From a virus: DNA of 41,554 bases. The notes below the pieces were generated by a model. The model did not search any database, was not told the origin of the DNA, and worked only from the letters and a program-made list of their open reading frames with translations. The translations under genes and the position numbers were made by a program. Position 1 is the first letter of the stretch. Each line of letters begins with the position of its first letter. The stretch covers positions 1 through 41,554 of IMG/VR virus record IMGVR_UViG_3300044799_000061. One strand, written 5' to 3'. Shown piece after piece: positions 7,279-15,966 of this stretch.

Positions 7279-9183
7279 TTAGTGTCCTTGACCTCTCATA
7301 GATACTGGCAATAAATTTGCCCAGTCAGTTAGTATCGTCCAAGCATTTGAATAACCCATCTTTTTCAAATAATCTTGAAGAGACATATTTTCATATTGTC
7401 CAGTTTCCAATACCTGTTTTACTAAATATCCGTAAAGTTCATAATCGTTTGTTGTCTTAAAATATTGATATATCCATTGCTGTATTCCAATCAAGACATC
7501 TGCCTCATCTGGACTCCACTGTGCCATAATTGTTGCTTTGGCTTGCACAAAACCCCCTGCCAAAAGAGAAAGTTGCTGTTTATCGTTATCTATAACTGCT
7601 TGAGCGGTGGCTTTGCTTTCTTTAGTAATTGTAGTTCCGTATAATGCACTTAGTGTTCCCTCTGTGGCATTTGCTTCTTTTGTCTGTTGTGCTATATCTG
7701 CGAGTAAACTATTCTGTTTGTCTAATAGTTTTTGTGCATCGGTAAGTTTCATAGTCGTTGGAGTTCCTTCTGCGGCAAATTTTTTATTTGCCAATTCAAC
7801 ATCTCGATAAATTTTCCAAATATCCGCATCTCTTTTCTCAATTTGAGACTCAATGTTTTTAATTGTTGCAGCATTCATTTTTTCAGCTAAACTCAAATTT
7901 CCCTGACTAATAAGAAGATTACCTGTTTTTATAGAATTTTCAAACTCCTGTTGTGCCGCTTTATTTTGTGCTTCAATTTGTGCCGCCATTGCTTCTCTTG
8001 TCGCGATTTCGCCTCTTGCACCAGCCGTTTTTTCAAGACTCTTGATGTTTAATTCAACTTGTGCCAATGCCTGACTGACTGTATCTTTCTGAGTATCGTT
8101 CGCCGAAAGGAGATTAAATAATTGACTTGCTTTCTGGAAAAGAAGTTGTTGAGATAAGGCGTCTTTTTCGATAGGCAAATTAGCCGTCAGGACTGCAAGT
8201 TGGGAAGCAATAGTATTTAAGTCTGCCGCCTCTTTTGCGTAGATTTCTGCCTTCTTTTCGACGCCTATCGCTTCTACCTGACTTAACGCCCTTGTTAAAA
8301 GTCCGCTGAAGAGTAATCCTCTGGCGTTCATATCTTCTTTAGTCCTCGCTCTTGAGGACATAATGGCTTTTTCTATCCCCTGAATTGCCCCTGCGTAATT
8401 CGCCGAGACCTGTCCCCTTTGACTTTCAAGAGCAGACATCTTAACATTATATGCCGCATCTAAACTCTTGGTAGCACTTTCTATGTATGGATTCCAAAGG
8501 TCGTTAACTCTTTGAGAAATAATGCTTTCTTTATCATTAAGTACTTTTAACATGTCGTTATAAAAATCTTTTTGTCCCTCGTAACCCGTAATCGTTATGT
8601 AATCGCTCAGTTCCGTAGGAGTCATCATTGTAAATTCATTTTCTACCGCTGGCATCTCTGTTTTCACGGTAGTATTTGTCTTTAAGTAATCATTAAGTGC
8701 CGTATTTAAAGTCTCTAAACTTGATAACGCCTTTTGGTCTTTAATCATAAACTTGTCCTGTGTTAGAAAAGTCTTCCCGCCTAAAGTCACGGTCCTTGTT
8801 TTATTGTCATAACCTATTTCTAACGGATTCCCTTCGGCATCTTTAAGATTCTGTTTAGTTAAAAAGTCTCTGACAGAATCGTTATAAGCAGGTAAAACGA
8901 GATTTAATTTTGCTAACTGGTCAAATAAACCATTATATGGAGTATTAGAAACTGCTTGTTTAAGACTTCCAAAGTCGATGGTACTTAAATCTAACTTACC
9001 TAACTTATCAAGTTTTATGTCTGGTAATTCTCCCAAAGTCTTGGTACTGTCAAAACCGACTACTTCTTTTCCGTAGTTTTGTCTTATAAAATTTGCGAAT
9101 GTTCCTATGGTTGATTGCAACATCGGTGGGGCAGAACCATACGCATTTTTCAGTACTGCCAACCAACTTTGCCAAGTATTCAT
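7279..9183 (-). CDS. Helical internal virion / ejection-type protein, 634 aa
   Basis: ATG at 9183 with RBS GGAGGTAAAAT. The protein is almost entirely predicted helix, Ala/Gln/Lys-rich with long heptad-like stretches between about residues 190 and 530, and Trp-rich ends (MNTWQSWLAVL; AWTILTDWANLL). There is no signal or membrane segment. It sits between the adaptor and the giant polyvalent protein, one base before the latter's start, so the two are coupled. In podoviruses this slot usually holds internal core or ejection proteins. No sequence motif proves that role. Confidence 0.6.
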   Translation of the reverse strand: MNTWQSWLAVLKNAYGSAPPMLQSTIGTFANFIRQNYGKEVVGFDSTKTLGELPDIKLDKLGKLDLSTIDFGSLKQAVSNTPYNGLFDQLAKLNLVLPAYNDSVRDFLTKQNLKDAEGNPLEIGYDNKTRTVTLGGKTFLTQDKFMIKDQKALSSLETLNTALNDYLKTNTTVKTEMPAVENEFTMMTPTELSDYITITGYEGQKDFYNDMLKVLNDKESIISQRVNDLWNPYIESATKSLDAAYNVKMSALESQRGQVSANYAGAIQGIEKAIMSSRARTKEDMNARGLLFSGLLTRALSQVEAIGVEKKAEIYAKEAADLNTIASQLAVLTANLPIEKDALSQQLLFQKASQLFNLLSANDTQKDTVSQALAQVELNIKSLEKTAGARGEIATREAMAAQIEAQNKAAQQEFENSIKTGNLLISQGNLSLAEKMNAATIKNIESQIEKRDADIWKIYRDVELANKKFAAEGTPTTMKLTDAQKLLDKQNSLLADIAQQTKEANATEGTLSALYGTTITKESKATAQAVIDNDKQQLSLLAGGFVQAKATIMAQWSPDEADVLIGIQQWIYQYFKTTNDYELYGYLVKQVLETGQYENMSLQDYLKKMGYSNAWTILTDWANLLPVSMRGQGH

Positions 9184-9208
9184 ATTTTACCTCCTAAATA
9201 ATTCTTCA

Positions 9209-9799
9209 TTAAAATTTTCGTTCCACTTTTATAAGTCTTCGTGGATTTATTTTAATAGGCTTTCTTTCAAACTCATTTCTCATTACGGAAAATAGTTGGA
9301 AGTCCTGAATTGCGGTAGGGTCTTCGTCTTTCATTTTTGCCTTATAAACTGCGTAAGAAACGATTGCCTCTTCGTATTCACGGGGAATTTCAAATGATTC
9401 ATCGGCGTCTTCAACTTCTGTCGGTAGTCTTTCTCCGTAACAAATTAAAGCCCCCCCAGACTCAATAGGGTCTGTAAGAAAGAGCGTATTATCGTAAAAC
9501 TCGTAATCTTCTTCGTCTATTTCCTCTTCCTCAGCCCCTGTCGTCGCCGTAAAGGTACTTCCAACCCAAGTTCCTTCTATAAATGTTATCTCTTGAACTC
9601 TTAAAATGTCCGTACTGAAACCAATTTCCTCGTCATCCGTTACGACTTCTATTTGCCACCTATCAGTAATTCCAGAGTTTGAATGAAAGACGTCGTTTCC
9701 TTTATTGAGCCATTCCGTTATTTCCGTAGGACTCCATAAATCGCCAGTTGCCGATTTAAGAAGACTTCGAACACTTGCAATACCTTCGGTTAAAGTCAT
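9209..9799 (-). CDS. Head-tail adaptor-like protein, 196 aa
   Basis: The start is placed at MTLTEGIASVRSLLKS (9799), which has the RBS AGGAGGGAAT. The frame is open further upstream but that part overlaps the preceding gene. The N-terminal pattern (short helix, D-L-W-S-P-T-E-I-T-E-W-L-N-K-G) is that of phage adaptor/connector proteins that bind under the portal, where a Trp is followed by a helix ending in WLN. The middle is acidic (EEEEIDEEDYEFYD) and the C-terminal third is helical. Its position among nozzle and internal proteins fits an adaptor. Assignment is by pattern only. Confidence 0.6.
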   Translation of the reverse strand: MTLTEGIASVRSLLKSATGDLWSPTEITEWLNKGNDVFHSNSGITDRWQIEVVTDDEEIGFSTDILRVQEITFIEGTWVGSTFTATTGAEEEEIDEEDYEFYDNTLFLTDPIESGGALICYGERLPTEVEDADESFEIPREYEEAIVSYAVYKAKMKDEDPTAIQDFQLFSVMRNEFERKPIKINPRRLIKVERKF

Positions 9800-9807
9800 A
9801 TTCCCTC

Positions 9808-10338
9808 CTAAAAAAACCCCATAACATATATACTGGGACTTGCTACAATTCTTGAACAATTTAAGACTACATATACCTGTGTTGTTCTTGCAGAAAGTAA
9901 TGGAAATCCTGCATCGGTAAATAAACCTGTTCCTATTTTTAAAGTATTTATTTCTTCCCAAGTAAAAGGTCCCGTTAGTTGATAAGAAAAATCCTCATAA
10001 GAGGTCGTTTGTTCCGTAAAAGTAATAGCCGTTTGTGCTTCTCCCTCAAATTGATACATAAATTCAATACTCGTTGGTTTAATTACGGAAGTATATTTAG
10101 AACGCATGTGAAAACTAATAGAGTCTATCGCATCTCCTACTTCTGGGGGCGTAGTATCTTGTAAATTGTACCAATCCAATTTCGTTGAATTTGTAACATC
10201 ACAATAAACATAAGTACTATCATCGTCTGCCACTTCCTCGTCTACCTTATCGAAATTATTGCCAGAGTTCGGATATTTGCTCCACTGAATAGAATCGTCT
10301 GATTCTGGATATAAATATATAGTGAAATGTCCTTCCAT
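9808..10338 (-). CDS. Beta-rich tail appendage protein, 176 aa
   Basis: ATG at 10338 shares one base with the stop of the upstream gene (TAATG) after a GAGGA RBS. The motif FDKVDEEVADDDSTYVY followed by alternating hydrophobic strands is common in jelly-roll-like phage appendage proteins. It ends in an aromatic YVMGFF. No catalytic residues are evident. Likely a virion surface or baseplate component. Confidence 0.6.
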   Translation of the reverse strand: MEGHFTIYLYPESDDSIQWSKYPNSGNNFDKVDEEVADDDSTYVYCDVTNSTKLDWYNLQDTTPPEVGDAIDSISFHMRSKYTSVIKPTSIEFMYQFEGEAQTAITFTEQTTSYEDFSYQLTGPFTWEEINTLKIGTGLFTDAGFPLLSARTTQVYVVLNCSRIVASPSIYVMGFF

Positions 10339-10859
10339 TATTCCTCAAATGTTAGGGTCGTAAATAACCCCAAAGCATCGCCAGAAGTATCGTCAACATC
10401 AACAAAAATGATGTCGCCTTTCTTGACGATTTTTCTAAGTTTCTTAGTTCCATAAAGTTCGTCTACTAAGATTTCTAAATAATCTGGATTTACTCCATCC
10501 ATAAGTAAGTCCGTATCGTCTCTTGCAGTTTCTGCCTCATTTATTCTTGATAATCTTAATTGAATGTCCGTATCTGCGGTTGCCGTAACATAAACGGTAG
10601 ATAAAACATCAGTTAATACATATCCATCCATTTCTTCTGGGACTACAAAACTTGCAGTTCCATCCATAATCATAACCGTTTCGGCAGTACTGAACGAAGG
10701 AACGCAAATATGCCTTATATTTTTAGTAGTAGCAGATGTATCTTTATTAAGATAGTCAAAGATAATACCAAACATTTCGTCTGTTTGTCGCAATACAGTA
10801 TTCATTTGTTTAGGGTCGAAATTTGGATTTATAAAGTAAGGTTTTATAAGTTTTGGCAT
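10338..10859 (-). CDS. Tail appendage protein with shared C-terminal beta domain, 173 aa
   Basis: Starts in a TAATG overlap with the nozzle gene. Residues about 1-50 are helical with an FINPNFDPKQMNTVLRQTDEMF stretch. Residues about 66-173 form a beta domain (FVVPEEMDGYVLTD ... GDIIFVDVDDTSGDALGLFTTLTF) that is clearly related to the C-terminal 120 residues of the fibre at 13313-14215. Probably a receptor-facing or fibre-tip module reused in two proteins. Confidence 0.6.
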   Translation of the reverse strand: MPKLIKPYFINPNFDPKQMNTVLRQTDEMFGIIFDYLNKDTSATTKNIRHICVPSFSTAETVMIMDGTASFVVPEEMDGYVLTDVLSTVYVTATADTDIQLRLSRINEAETARDDTDLLMDGVNPDYLEILVDELYGTKKLRKIVKKGDIIFVDVDDTSGDALGLFTTLTFEE

Positions 10860-12622
10860 TAAATCCTCTTTCGGTGATAGACCTTAAAATTCACGTCATA
10901 ACCCAAAAGTTTTACTTCTCCACTTCCAGAAAGTCTAAAGTTCACCGCCTTTACGACATCCTTATAAATCGGATAGTGAAGTTCGTTTAAAAGTCCCGTT
11001 CTTCCAGTAATGAAAGTCTCTGCACTCGTAGCGACATTTGTATCAACATCTTCTTCGTCTGTCATAAGAATGGTCATCGTGCTTGAGGCTGTCGGGATTT
11101 TAAAATGAACCACTATGTCTTCAGGTCTTTTCTCCATATAGAGATTTCCTAAGTCAATTTTAGGCGTATCCATATACCAAGTCAAATAACCCGTATCTTC
11201 GGTATCAAGTTCGTAAACATCGCCTGTCGTAGTCGTCGCATAGACGTGGTCAGATGCATAAATCGTTTCAATCTGAAAAGTATAGACATATTTTTCCCAA
11301 GTTCCCTTCACTACGTCGAAGACCCAGACCTCATCTGATAAAGCGAAGTAAACCCTATCGTTAAAATACGCAACTCCTTTCGGGTCGTCAATTACTAAGT
11401 CTATCAAATTCTGTACTGGTTGTGAAATCTTCACGGGTGTAGGCGTTGCAAAGGCGTAAAGTCCTTTTGAACCTATGTAGTAAATTCCTTTTCCTGCCGT
11501 AATGAAGTTTCTTATCCAAGTTTCCGTTCCGCTATCATAGACTTTTGGAATGCCGTCAATGTTTGAAGCTATCTGTTGAACAGTAACATCGTAAGTCGTG
11601 TAAAAAGTCAAATTGTAGACATTTTCAGGAGTAAAGACATATAGTGCCTGCTCATAAGGAACTATTCCAGTAATTACATCGTCTCCAGTTGAGGATACAT
11701 CTATGAAATAAAACGGGTCAAAGTAATCAGTTCCTATATTACCGTTAGTTGTGAAATCTACCGTATTAGCCCATTCCTTTCTTTTAGTTGTATCATCTAT
11801 CGTATATTCAAACTCTTCTGGACTTTCGGTATAAACAAGTTCCGTTCCAATGACATGGTTTTCTGGAAGACTTGATATTTCAGACCAGTGTATTCTTGAA
11901 ACTGCACCAGTTAAATCAAGTCCTTCTTTAAGCCATCCATAAGCCCAAAGTCTGTTCTTATAGGCAAAAATCTTCTCACTTAGAGGTGGCGTTCCGCCTG
12001 AATAATCCACTTCATCAACCGTTATCGGGTCATCTGTGGGAGTTGAAACATCAGTCCACAACGGATGAGTATATTTCCAAAGTCCGTCAGTATAATGCAT
12101 TATGTATAAATAGTTATCGTTTGAAGCACCAGAGGCAAAAGACACGAAATTAGAGTTAGAAAATTGATGTCCACTTGCCTGATTTACTCCTTCAAACAAG
12201 ACTACACAAGTTCCTATTTGAATTGCATAAATTTCCGTCCATTCGTCAAAATGATAAAAAGATGTAATCGGGTCTGTCGTCTTTTCTCCAAGACCCCAAG
12301 ACGCACCCCCATCGGTAAATGTATCATCCCAATCGGGTTCAGTCCCCCCAGAAGTTCCAGCAGTTTCGCAGATAAGAAAATAACTGAGACTATTAAAGGT
12401 TACTTTTATTACATCGTTCAAGATATATGCGTGATTTTTTTCCCAATTTTCCCAGTAAAGACTCAATTCGTCTGGCGTCTTGATATTTTGTGCAAGACCT
12501 TCCATTGAAACTGTCATATTTTTCATATCTGGGACATAACCTTGAGGAATTATGTTGTCAACTGCGTTTGACATTATGCCTTTGAAACCAAAGTTTCTTA
12601 CGATTTTATAACTCTTATCCAT
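10859..12622 (-). CDS. Tail nozzle / DNA-stabilisation protein (P22 gp10 or T7 gp12-like), 587 aa
   Basis: Large beta-rich protein expected to form the tail nozzle that holds packaged DNA. It starts with the typical FGFKGIMSNAVDNIIPQGYVPDMKNM segment and then has repeated Trp/Tyr beta-propeller-like blades (FVSFASGASNDNYLYIMH, KIFAYKNRLWAYGW, GIYYIGSKGLYAF, VAYFNDRVYFAL). An insertion at about 53-110 (HAYILNDVIKVTF, FLICETAGTSGGTEPDW) looks like a small carbohydrate-binding module. RBS TAGGAGAAAAA. One-base overlap with the downstream gene. The fold assignment is by pattern. Confidence 0.7.
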   Translation of the reverse strand: MDKSYKIVRNFGFKGIMSNAVDNIIPQGYVPDMKNMTVSMEGLAQNIKTPDELSLYWENWEKNHAYILNDVIKVTFNSLSYFLICETAGTSGGTEPDWDDTFTDGGASWGLGEKTTDPITSFYHFDEWTEIYAIQIGTCVVLFEGVNQASGHQFSNSNFVSFASGASNDNYLYIMHYTDGLWKYTHPLWTDVSTPTDDPITVDEVDYSGGTPPLSEKIFAYKNRLWAYGWLKEGLDLTGAVSRIHWSEISSLPENHVIGTELVYTESPEEFEYTIDDTTKRKEWANTVDFTTNGNIGTDYFDPFYFIDVSSTGDDVITGIVPYEQALYVFTPENVYNLTFYTTYDVTVQQIASNIDGIPKVYDSGTETWIRNFITAGKGIYYIGSKGLYAFATPTPVKISQPVQNLIDLVIDDPKGVAYFNDRVYFALSDEVWVFDVVKGTWEKYVYTFQIETIYASDHVYATTTTGDVYELDTEDTGYLTWYMDTPKIDLGNLYMEKRPEDIVVHFKIPTASSTMTILMTDEEDVDTNVATSAETFITGRTGLLNELHYPIYKDVVKAVNFRLSGSGEVKLLGYDVNFKVYHRKRI

Positions 12623-12630
12623 TTTTTCTC

Positions 12631-13305
12631 CTATATAAAAATTATTTGTGGAATAATTGTTGATGGCGATGCTAAAGTATAAGTTATTGTAAATTGCACA
12701 TAATCTATGGAGGCTAAGACAGAGTTTAATACATCGGTGTTAGTGACTACTAATTCTATTCCAAGCGTAGAATCATTTATATCTGTCGTAGTCCAAGTCG
12801 TTCCCCATAAATCAGAAGAAGAACCAAAGGTTGTGGTAGCATAAGTTACGTTCCATTTTGTGTTATCTGTTTTAGCTGTTCCCTTTTGTGTGAGATTTGC
12901 ACCATCCCAAAATCCAAGAACTGCATAACCATCTACCTCATAACCAACACCAAAAGATAGTCTATCGGCAGTATCTGCCTTTCTTTCTACTACAACGGTA
13001 ATTCCATCTATAGTTGACCCACTTGTAATACTAAATCCACAATTATAACCTATTAACTGAGGACTAAAATTTAAGTGAGTGATACTGTTAGTTGCAGGAC
13101 TATCATCATCAGCAGTTATATAAGATGGGTTTGTCCAATGTGGGTCTCTATCTGTTCCACTTCCAACAAATTTAGTACTTGTATCAAAAAGAAGATTGAT
13201 TTCTTTAATCTGTCCATTTTTGTGAAGTTTTAGAATATTACCTTCAAGAGTTAAGACTTTCCAACCTTCCCTTTTTAATTTATCTGCATATTCAATACAT
13301 CTCAT
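12631..13305 (-). CDS. Beta-rich appendage protein, 224 aa
   Basis: The N-terminal 40 residues are a basic, Lys-rich segment (DKLKREGWKVLTLEGNILKL). The rest is Thr/Ser/Asp-rich beta structure beginning WTNPSYITADDDSPAT, a pattern common in phage tail jelly-roll proteins. It ends in a hydrophobic IIPQIIFI. It lies between the fibre and the nozzle. Virion appendage is inferred. Confidence 0.6.
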   Translation of the reverse strand: MRCIEYADKLKREGWKVLTLEGNILKLHKNGQIKEINLLFDTSTKFVGSGTDRDPHWTNPSYITADDDSPATNSITHLNFSPQLIGYNCGFSITSGSTIDGITVVVERKADTADRLSFGVGYEVDGYAVLGFWDGANLTQKGTAKTDNTKWNVTYATTTFGSSSDLWGTTWTTTDINDSTLGIELVVTNTDVLNSVLASIDYVQFTITYTLASPSTIIPQIIFI

Positions 13306-13312
13306 ATCACAC

Positions 13313-14215
13313 CTATGGAAGTTGGAAGGTCAATACAACGCCAAGACCCTTTGCCCCAGTTCCCGACACATCAACGTCAACGGCAAGTCTATCGCCAGTT
13401 ACTACATCGTCTTCTCCAGTATCTATCACTGGTGCGGTTGTGGCAGACCAACTCGTATATTCGTTTGCGTCTATTGAAATTTTTGTAGAAAGCATATCGT
13501 GACCATCCGTTACATTTCTTATCTGAACCGTCGGAAGACCTGAAGAAGAAACCGTTGATACAAAAGCATCAGCGTCAACTAAATCATATCCATTAAGTTC
13601 TAAGGGTATAACGAAGACTATTTTTCCATCCCCCGTTGTAACTACCGTTGCATCGTCTATTACTTTTAGTTGAACAACTCTTTTTCCTGTAAGTATGGCT
13701 GGTTTTCCAGCAGCATTCATAGCATAAAGTTCTCCACCTGAAGAATAAATTGAACAACCATTAGCCAAAGTTCCAGCAGGTGCAGTCCCATCAAAGATAT
13801 TTAAAACTCCTTCTCCAATTGTTGTTGCTCTATTTACACTTCCTTTAATATTGAGATTACCTTCGTATGTGAGTCTCATTCGTTCTGCTTGTCCTGTTTT
13901 AAATATCCATCCCATATATGAGTTTGCAATAATTGGTTGTCCACCACCCCACGCAGTCGCACTTCTTCCTATGTAATAGTCTTGGTCGGCAATACTGTTA
14001 AAATAAAGACCTGAATTTACTGCGGTAACATCACCTATGCAAAATTTACCTCCAGAAGATAATGTTATTGAAGTCGCAGTAGCAGCACCAAGTTCTGGAG
14101 TTGTTAAAGTAATTCCTGCCAAAGTTAATGGACTACTTGCTCTATTTAATGCTACGGAAGTCGTGCCGATGTATACAGTATCGTCATTGAGCGTAAGTTT
14201 TTTCCAACTGCCCAC
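13313..14215 (-). CDS. Tail fibre paralogue with GSWKK N-terminus, 300 aa
   Basis: GTG start at 14215 (GTGGGCAGTTGG), with AAGG upstream. It begins GSWKKLTLNDDTVYIGT, matching the start of the 352-aa fibre at 14486 (AGSWKKFILDGDSGINIGT), so both probably share a virion-attachment segment. The middle is low-complexity Ser/Thr/Gly beta repeats (PELGAATATSITLSSGG also echoes the 730-aa protein). Residues about 180-300 are the beta domain shared with the 173-aa protein. Likely a receptor-binding fibre. Confidence 0.65.
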   Translation of the reverse strand: MGSWKKLTLNDDTVYIGTTSVALNRASSPLTLAGITLTTPELGAATATSITLSSGGKFCIGDVTAVNSGLYFNSIADQDYYIGRSATAWGGGQPIIANSYMGWIFKTGQAERMRLTYEGNLNIKGSVNRATTIGEGVLNIFDGTAPAGTLANGCSIYSSGGELYAMNAAGKPAILTGKRVVQLKVIDDATVVTTGDGKIVFVIPLELNGYDLVDADAFVSTVSSSGLPTVQIRNVTDGHDMLSTKISIDANEYTSWSATTAPVIDTGEDDVVTGDRLAVDVDVSGTGAKGLGVVLTFQLP

Positions 14216-14217
14216 GA

Positions 14218-14475
14218 TTACTTACCTTCTTTTACTTCTTCTTCGGGTTGTTTTAAATGCTTGTCTAAAAAGTCTTTTGTTAAATAACTTTTAAGAAGGT
14301 CTATTGCAACTAAGGCGTTGAATATTGAACTGTCATTTTCCTTGATAAGATTTAACATATCGTTGAATAATTCCTGTGCTTCGGTCATTTTTTGAGTATC
14401 ATAATTAGTTTTAATCTGTTCAAGCAAACTTCCCATTTGCTTTAAAACTTTTGCTTCTATCGTCTCTTTAGCCAT
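14218..14475 (-). CDS. Small helical protein between two fibres, 85 aa
   Basis: RBS GGAGGACTC and ATG at 14475. The protein is helical and charged throughout, with an amphipathic run (about residues 8-70) and a Glu/Lys tail, suggesting a coiled coil. It is placed exactly between the two paralogous fibres, so a fibre-assembly chaperone or linker is possible. No family recognised. Confidence 0.6.
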   Translation of the reverse strand: MAKETIEAKVLKQMGSLLEQIKTNYDTQKMTEAQELFNDMLNLIKENDSSIFNALVAIDLLKSYLTKDFLDKHLKQPEEEVKEGK

Positions 14476-14485
14476 GAGTCCTCCT

Positions 14486-15544
14486 TTATACTACCCAGAT
14501 ATAAGGGTGATTGTCTCCTAATTCGTAATAAACTTGTCCTTCTACTTCCGTTCCTGAATCTGGAGCACCCGTAGCAGTTTCAAGAACCATACTTAATGCT
14601 TTATTTTGAGCAAAATCAAAATCTCCTCCACCTATGGCAAGAACACTTGCCGTTTGTGTAAGAGTTAAATCTCCGTTATCCCAGTTAATTACTCCGCCTT
14701 CGGCAAGGAATAAATCACTCCATTGAAGGGTTGTATTTCCAAGTGCAGCGCCATCTACGGCATCAGGAACTGCGGCAGTATTAGCAGTAATTGTATCTGC
14801 GGCGAATAATGTTGATGCCAAAGCCCCAGTATTTGCATTATAAGTTAAACTGGAATCAGTAGCGGGTGCTAATGAACCTGTCAAATCAGTTCCTAATAGT
14901 GGCCAGGTCGTTGTGTCATTTGCGGCATCTGCAACAGTTACGGTTGCGGCATTACCCGTGCAACTTCCTGACGAACCAGAAGCATTACCCGTTACATTGC
15001 CCGTAATTGCTCCCGTTACGCCTAAAGTTCCTGCTATGAGAGTATTTCCATTTACGCCTATTGAGAATTTACTATCTCCAGAAGCGTTATCAAGACATTC
15101 AAAATAGTTTCCGTTAGCTTGTCCGTCATCAGTAAAGGTAAGTTTTAACAGAGTAACTGCAGCGGTGATGTCTGCAGTGGTATCGGTGAGAGTTAATACA
15201 GTATGACTTGCCTCATTAAGAGTAGATGTTATTAGAGTTTCATATCCTCCAACAGATATACTTGTATCAGCGTCTGGGTCTCCTATGTCGTCTAAAGCAG
15301 TAACCCCTGCACCGCTTGCAGCCCAAGTCAGGACTCCACTTCCATTAGTAGTTAATTGCTGACCATTATCTCCATCGTCTGGGGGTAAGGTTAAACTATA
15401 AGTCCCCGCTTCATCTAAAACCTTAATTGTTACTGCACCAGAAGTAGTGCCTTTAAAAACAAGTGAACCTGTGGCGACCCCAGCAGTTCCAATGTTTATT
15501 CCTGAGTCGCCGTCTAAAATAAATTTCTTCCAACTTCCTGCCAT
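14486..15544 (-). CDS. Tail fibre, 352 aa
   Basis: ATG at 15544 with RBS GGAGGAATTAAA. The N-terminus AGSWKKFILDGDSGINIG matches that of the 300-aa fibre. The body is Gly/Thr/Ala-rich beta repeat (GVTGAITGNVTGNASGSSG near residues 177-195, then GNAATVTVADAA), typical of phage tail fibres. The C-terminus (EVEGQVYYELGDNHPYIWVV) resembles fibre-tip ends. It probably contacts the cell surface. Confidence 0.65.
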   Translation of the reverse strand: MAGSWKKFILDGDSGINIGTAGVATGSLVFKGTTSGAVTIKVLDEAGTYSLTLPPDDGDNGQQLTTNGSGVLTWAASGAGVTALDDIGDPDADTSISVGGYETLITSTLNEASHTVLTLTDTTADITAAVTLLKLTFTDDGQANGNYFECLDNASGDSKFSIGVNGNTLIAGTLGVTGAITGNVTGNASGSSGSCTGNAATVTVADAANDTTTWPLLGTDLTGSLAPATDSSLTYNANTGALASTLFAADTITANTAAVPDAVDGAALGNTTLQWSDLFLAEGGVINWDNGDLTLTQTASVLAIGGGDFDFAQNKALSMVLETATGAPDSGTEVEGQVYYELGDNHPYIWVV

Positions 15545-15558
15545 TTTAATTCCTCCTT

Positions 15559-15966
15559 TTAAATTTTTATGTAAACTTTTTCACCCACAATTCTGACGTC
15601 TCCGTCCTCGCCTGTGGGTAAACTGCTTTCCGTAAAAACATTTGAAAGACTACTCTTTATCGCATCCATAATTCCTGCCGTTATGGTAAAGGCTACATAG
15701 TCTCCTGCATTATGACTTCTTTGTGTCGTGCTTTCATAAGCCCTGACGATTGAAGATAAAGCATTTCCTACTCTTACGCCAACGTAGATAATTTCTTTAT
15801 ATGGATCGCTTAAAATGTCGGGATAAACGGGATTAAAAATTACAGCAACAAATGGTGCTTCTGGTAAAATTGAACCGTCATCTACATCAAAAGACTCTTG
15901 AATAGAAGTTATATTAGAAGTCAAAGTCGTGATAGAAAAGTTTGCGAAGTTTATATCAAAACTCAC
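15559..15966 (-). CDS. Appendage protein, 135 aa
   Basis: GTG start overlapping the upstream TGA (GTGA), with a GAGG RBS. It contains the segment IVRAYESTTQRSHNAGDYVAFTITAGIMD, a pattern often seen in phage tail or baseplate proteins at strand-helix boundaries, and ends with a short DVRIVGEKVYIKI strand pair. Function unknown. Virion-associated by context. Confidence 0.6.
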   Translation of the reverse strand: MSFDINFANFSITTLTSNITSIQESFDVDDGSILPEAPFVAVIFNPVYPDILSDPYKEIIYVGVRVGNALSSIVRAYESTTQRSHNAGDYVAFTITAGIMDAIKSSLSNVFTESSLPTGEDGDVRIVGEKVYIKI

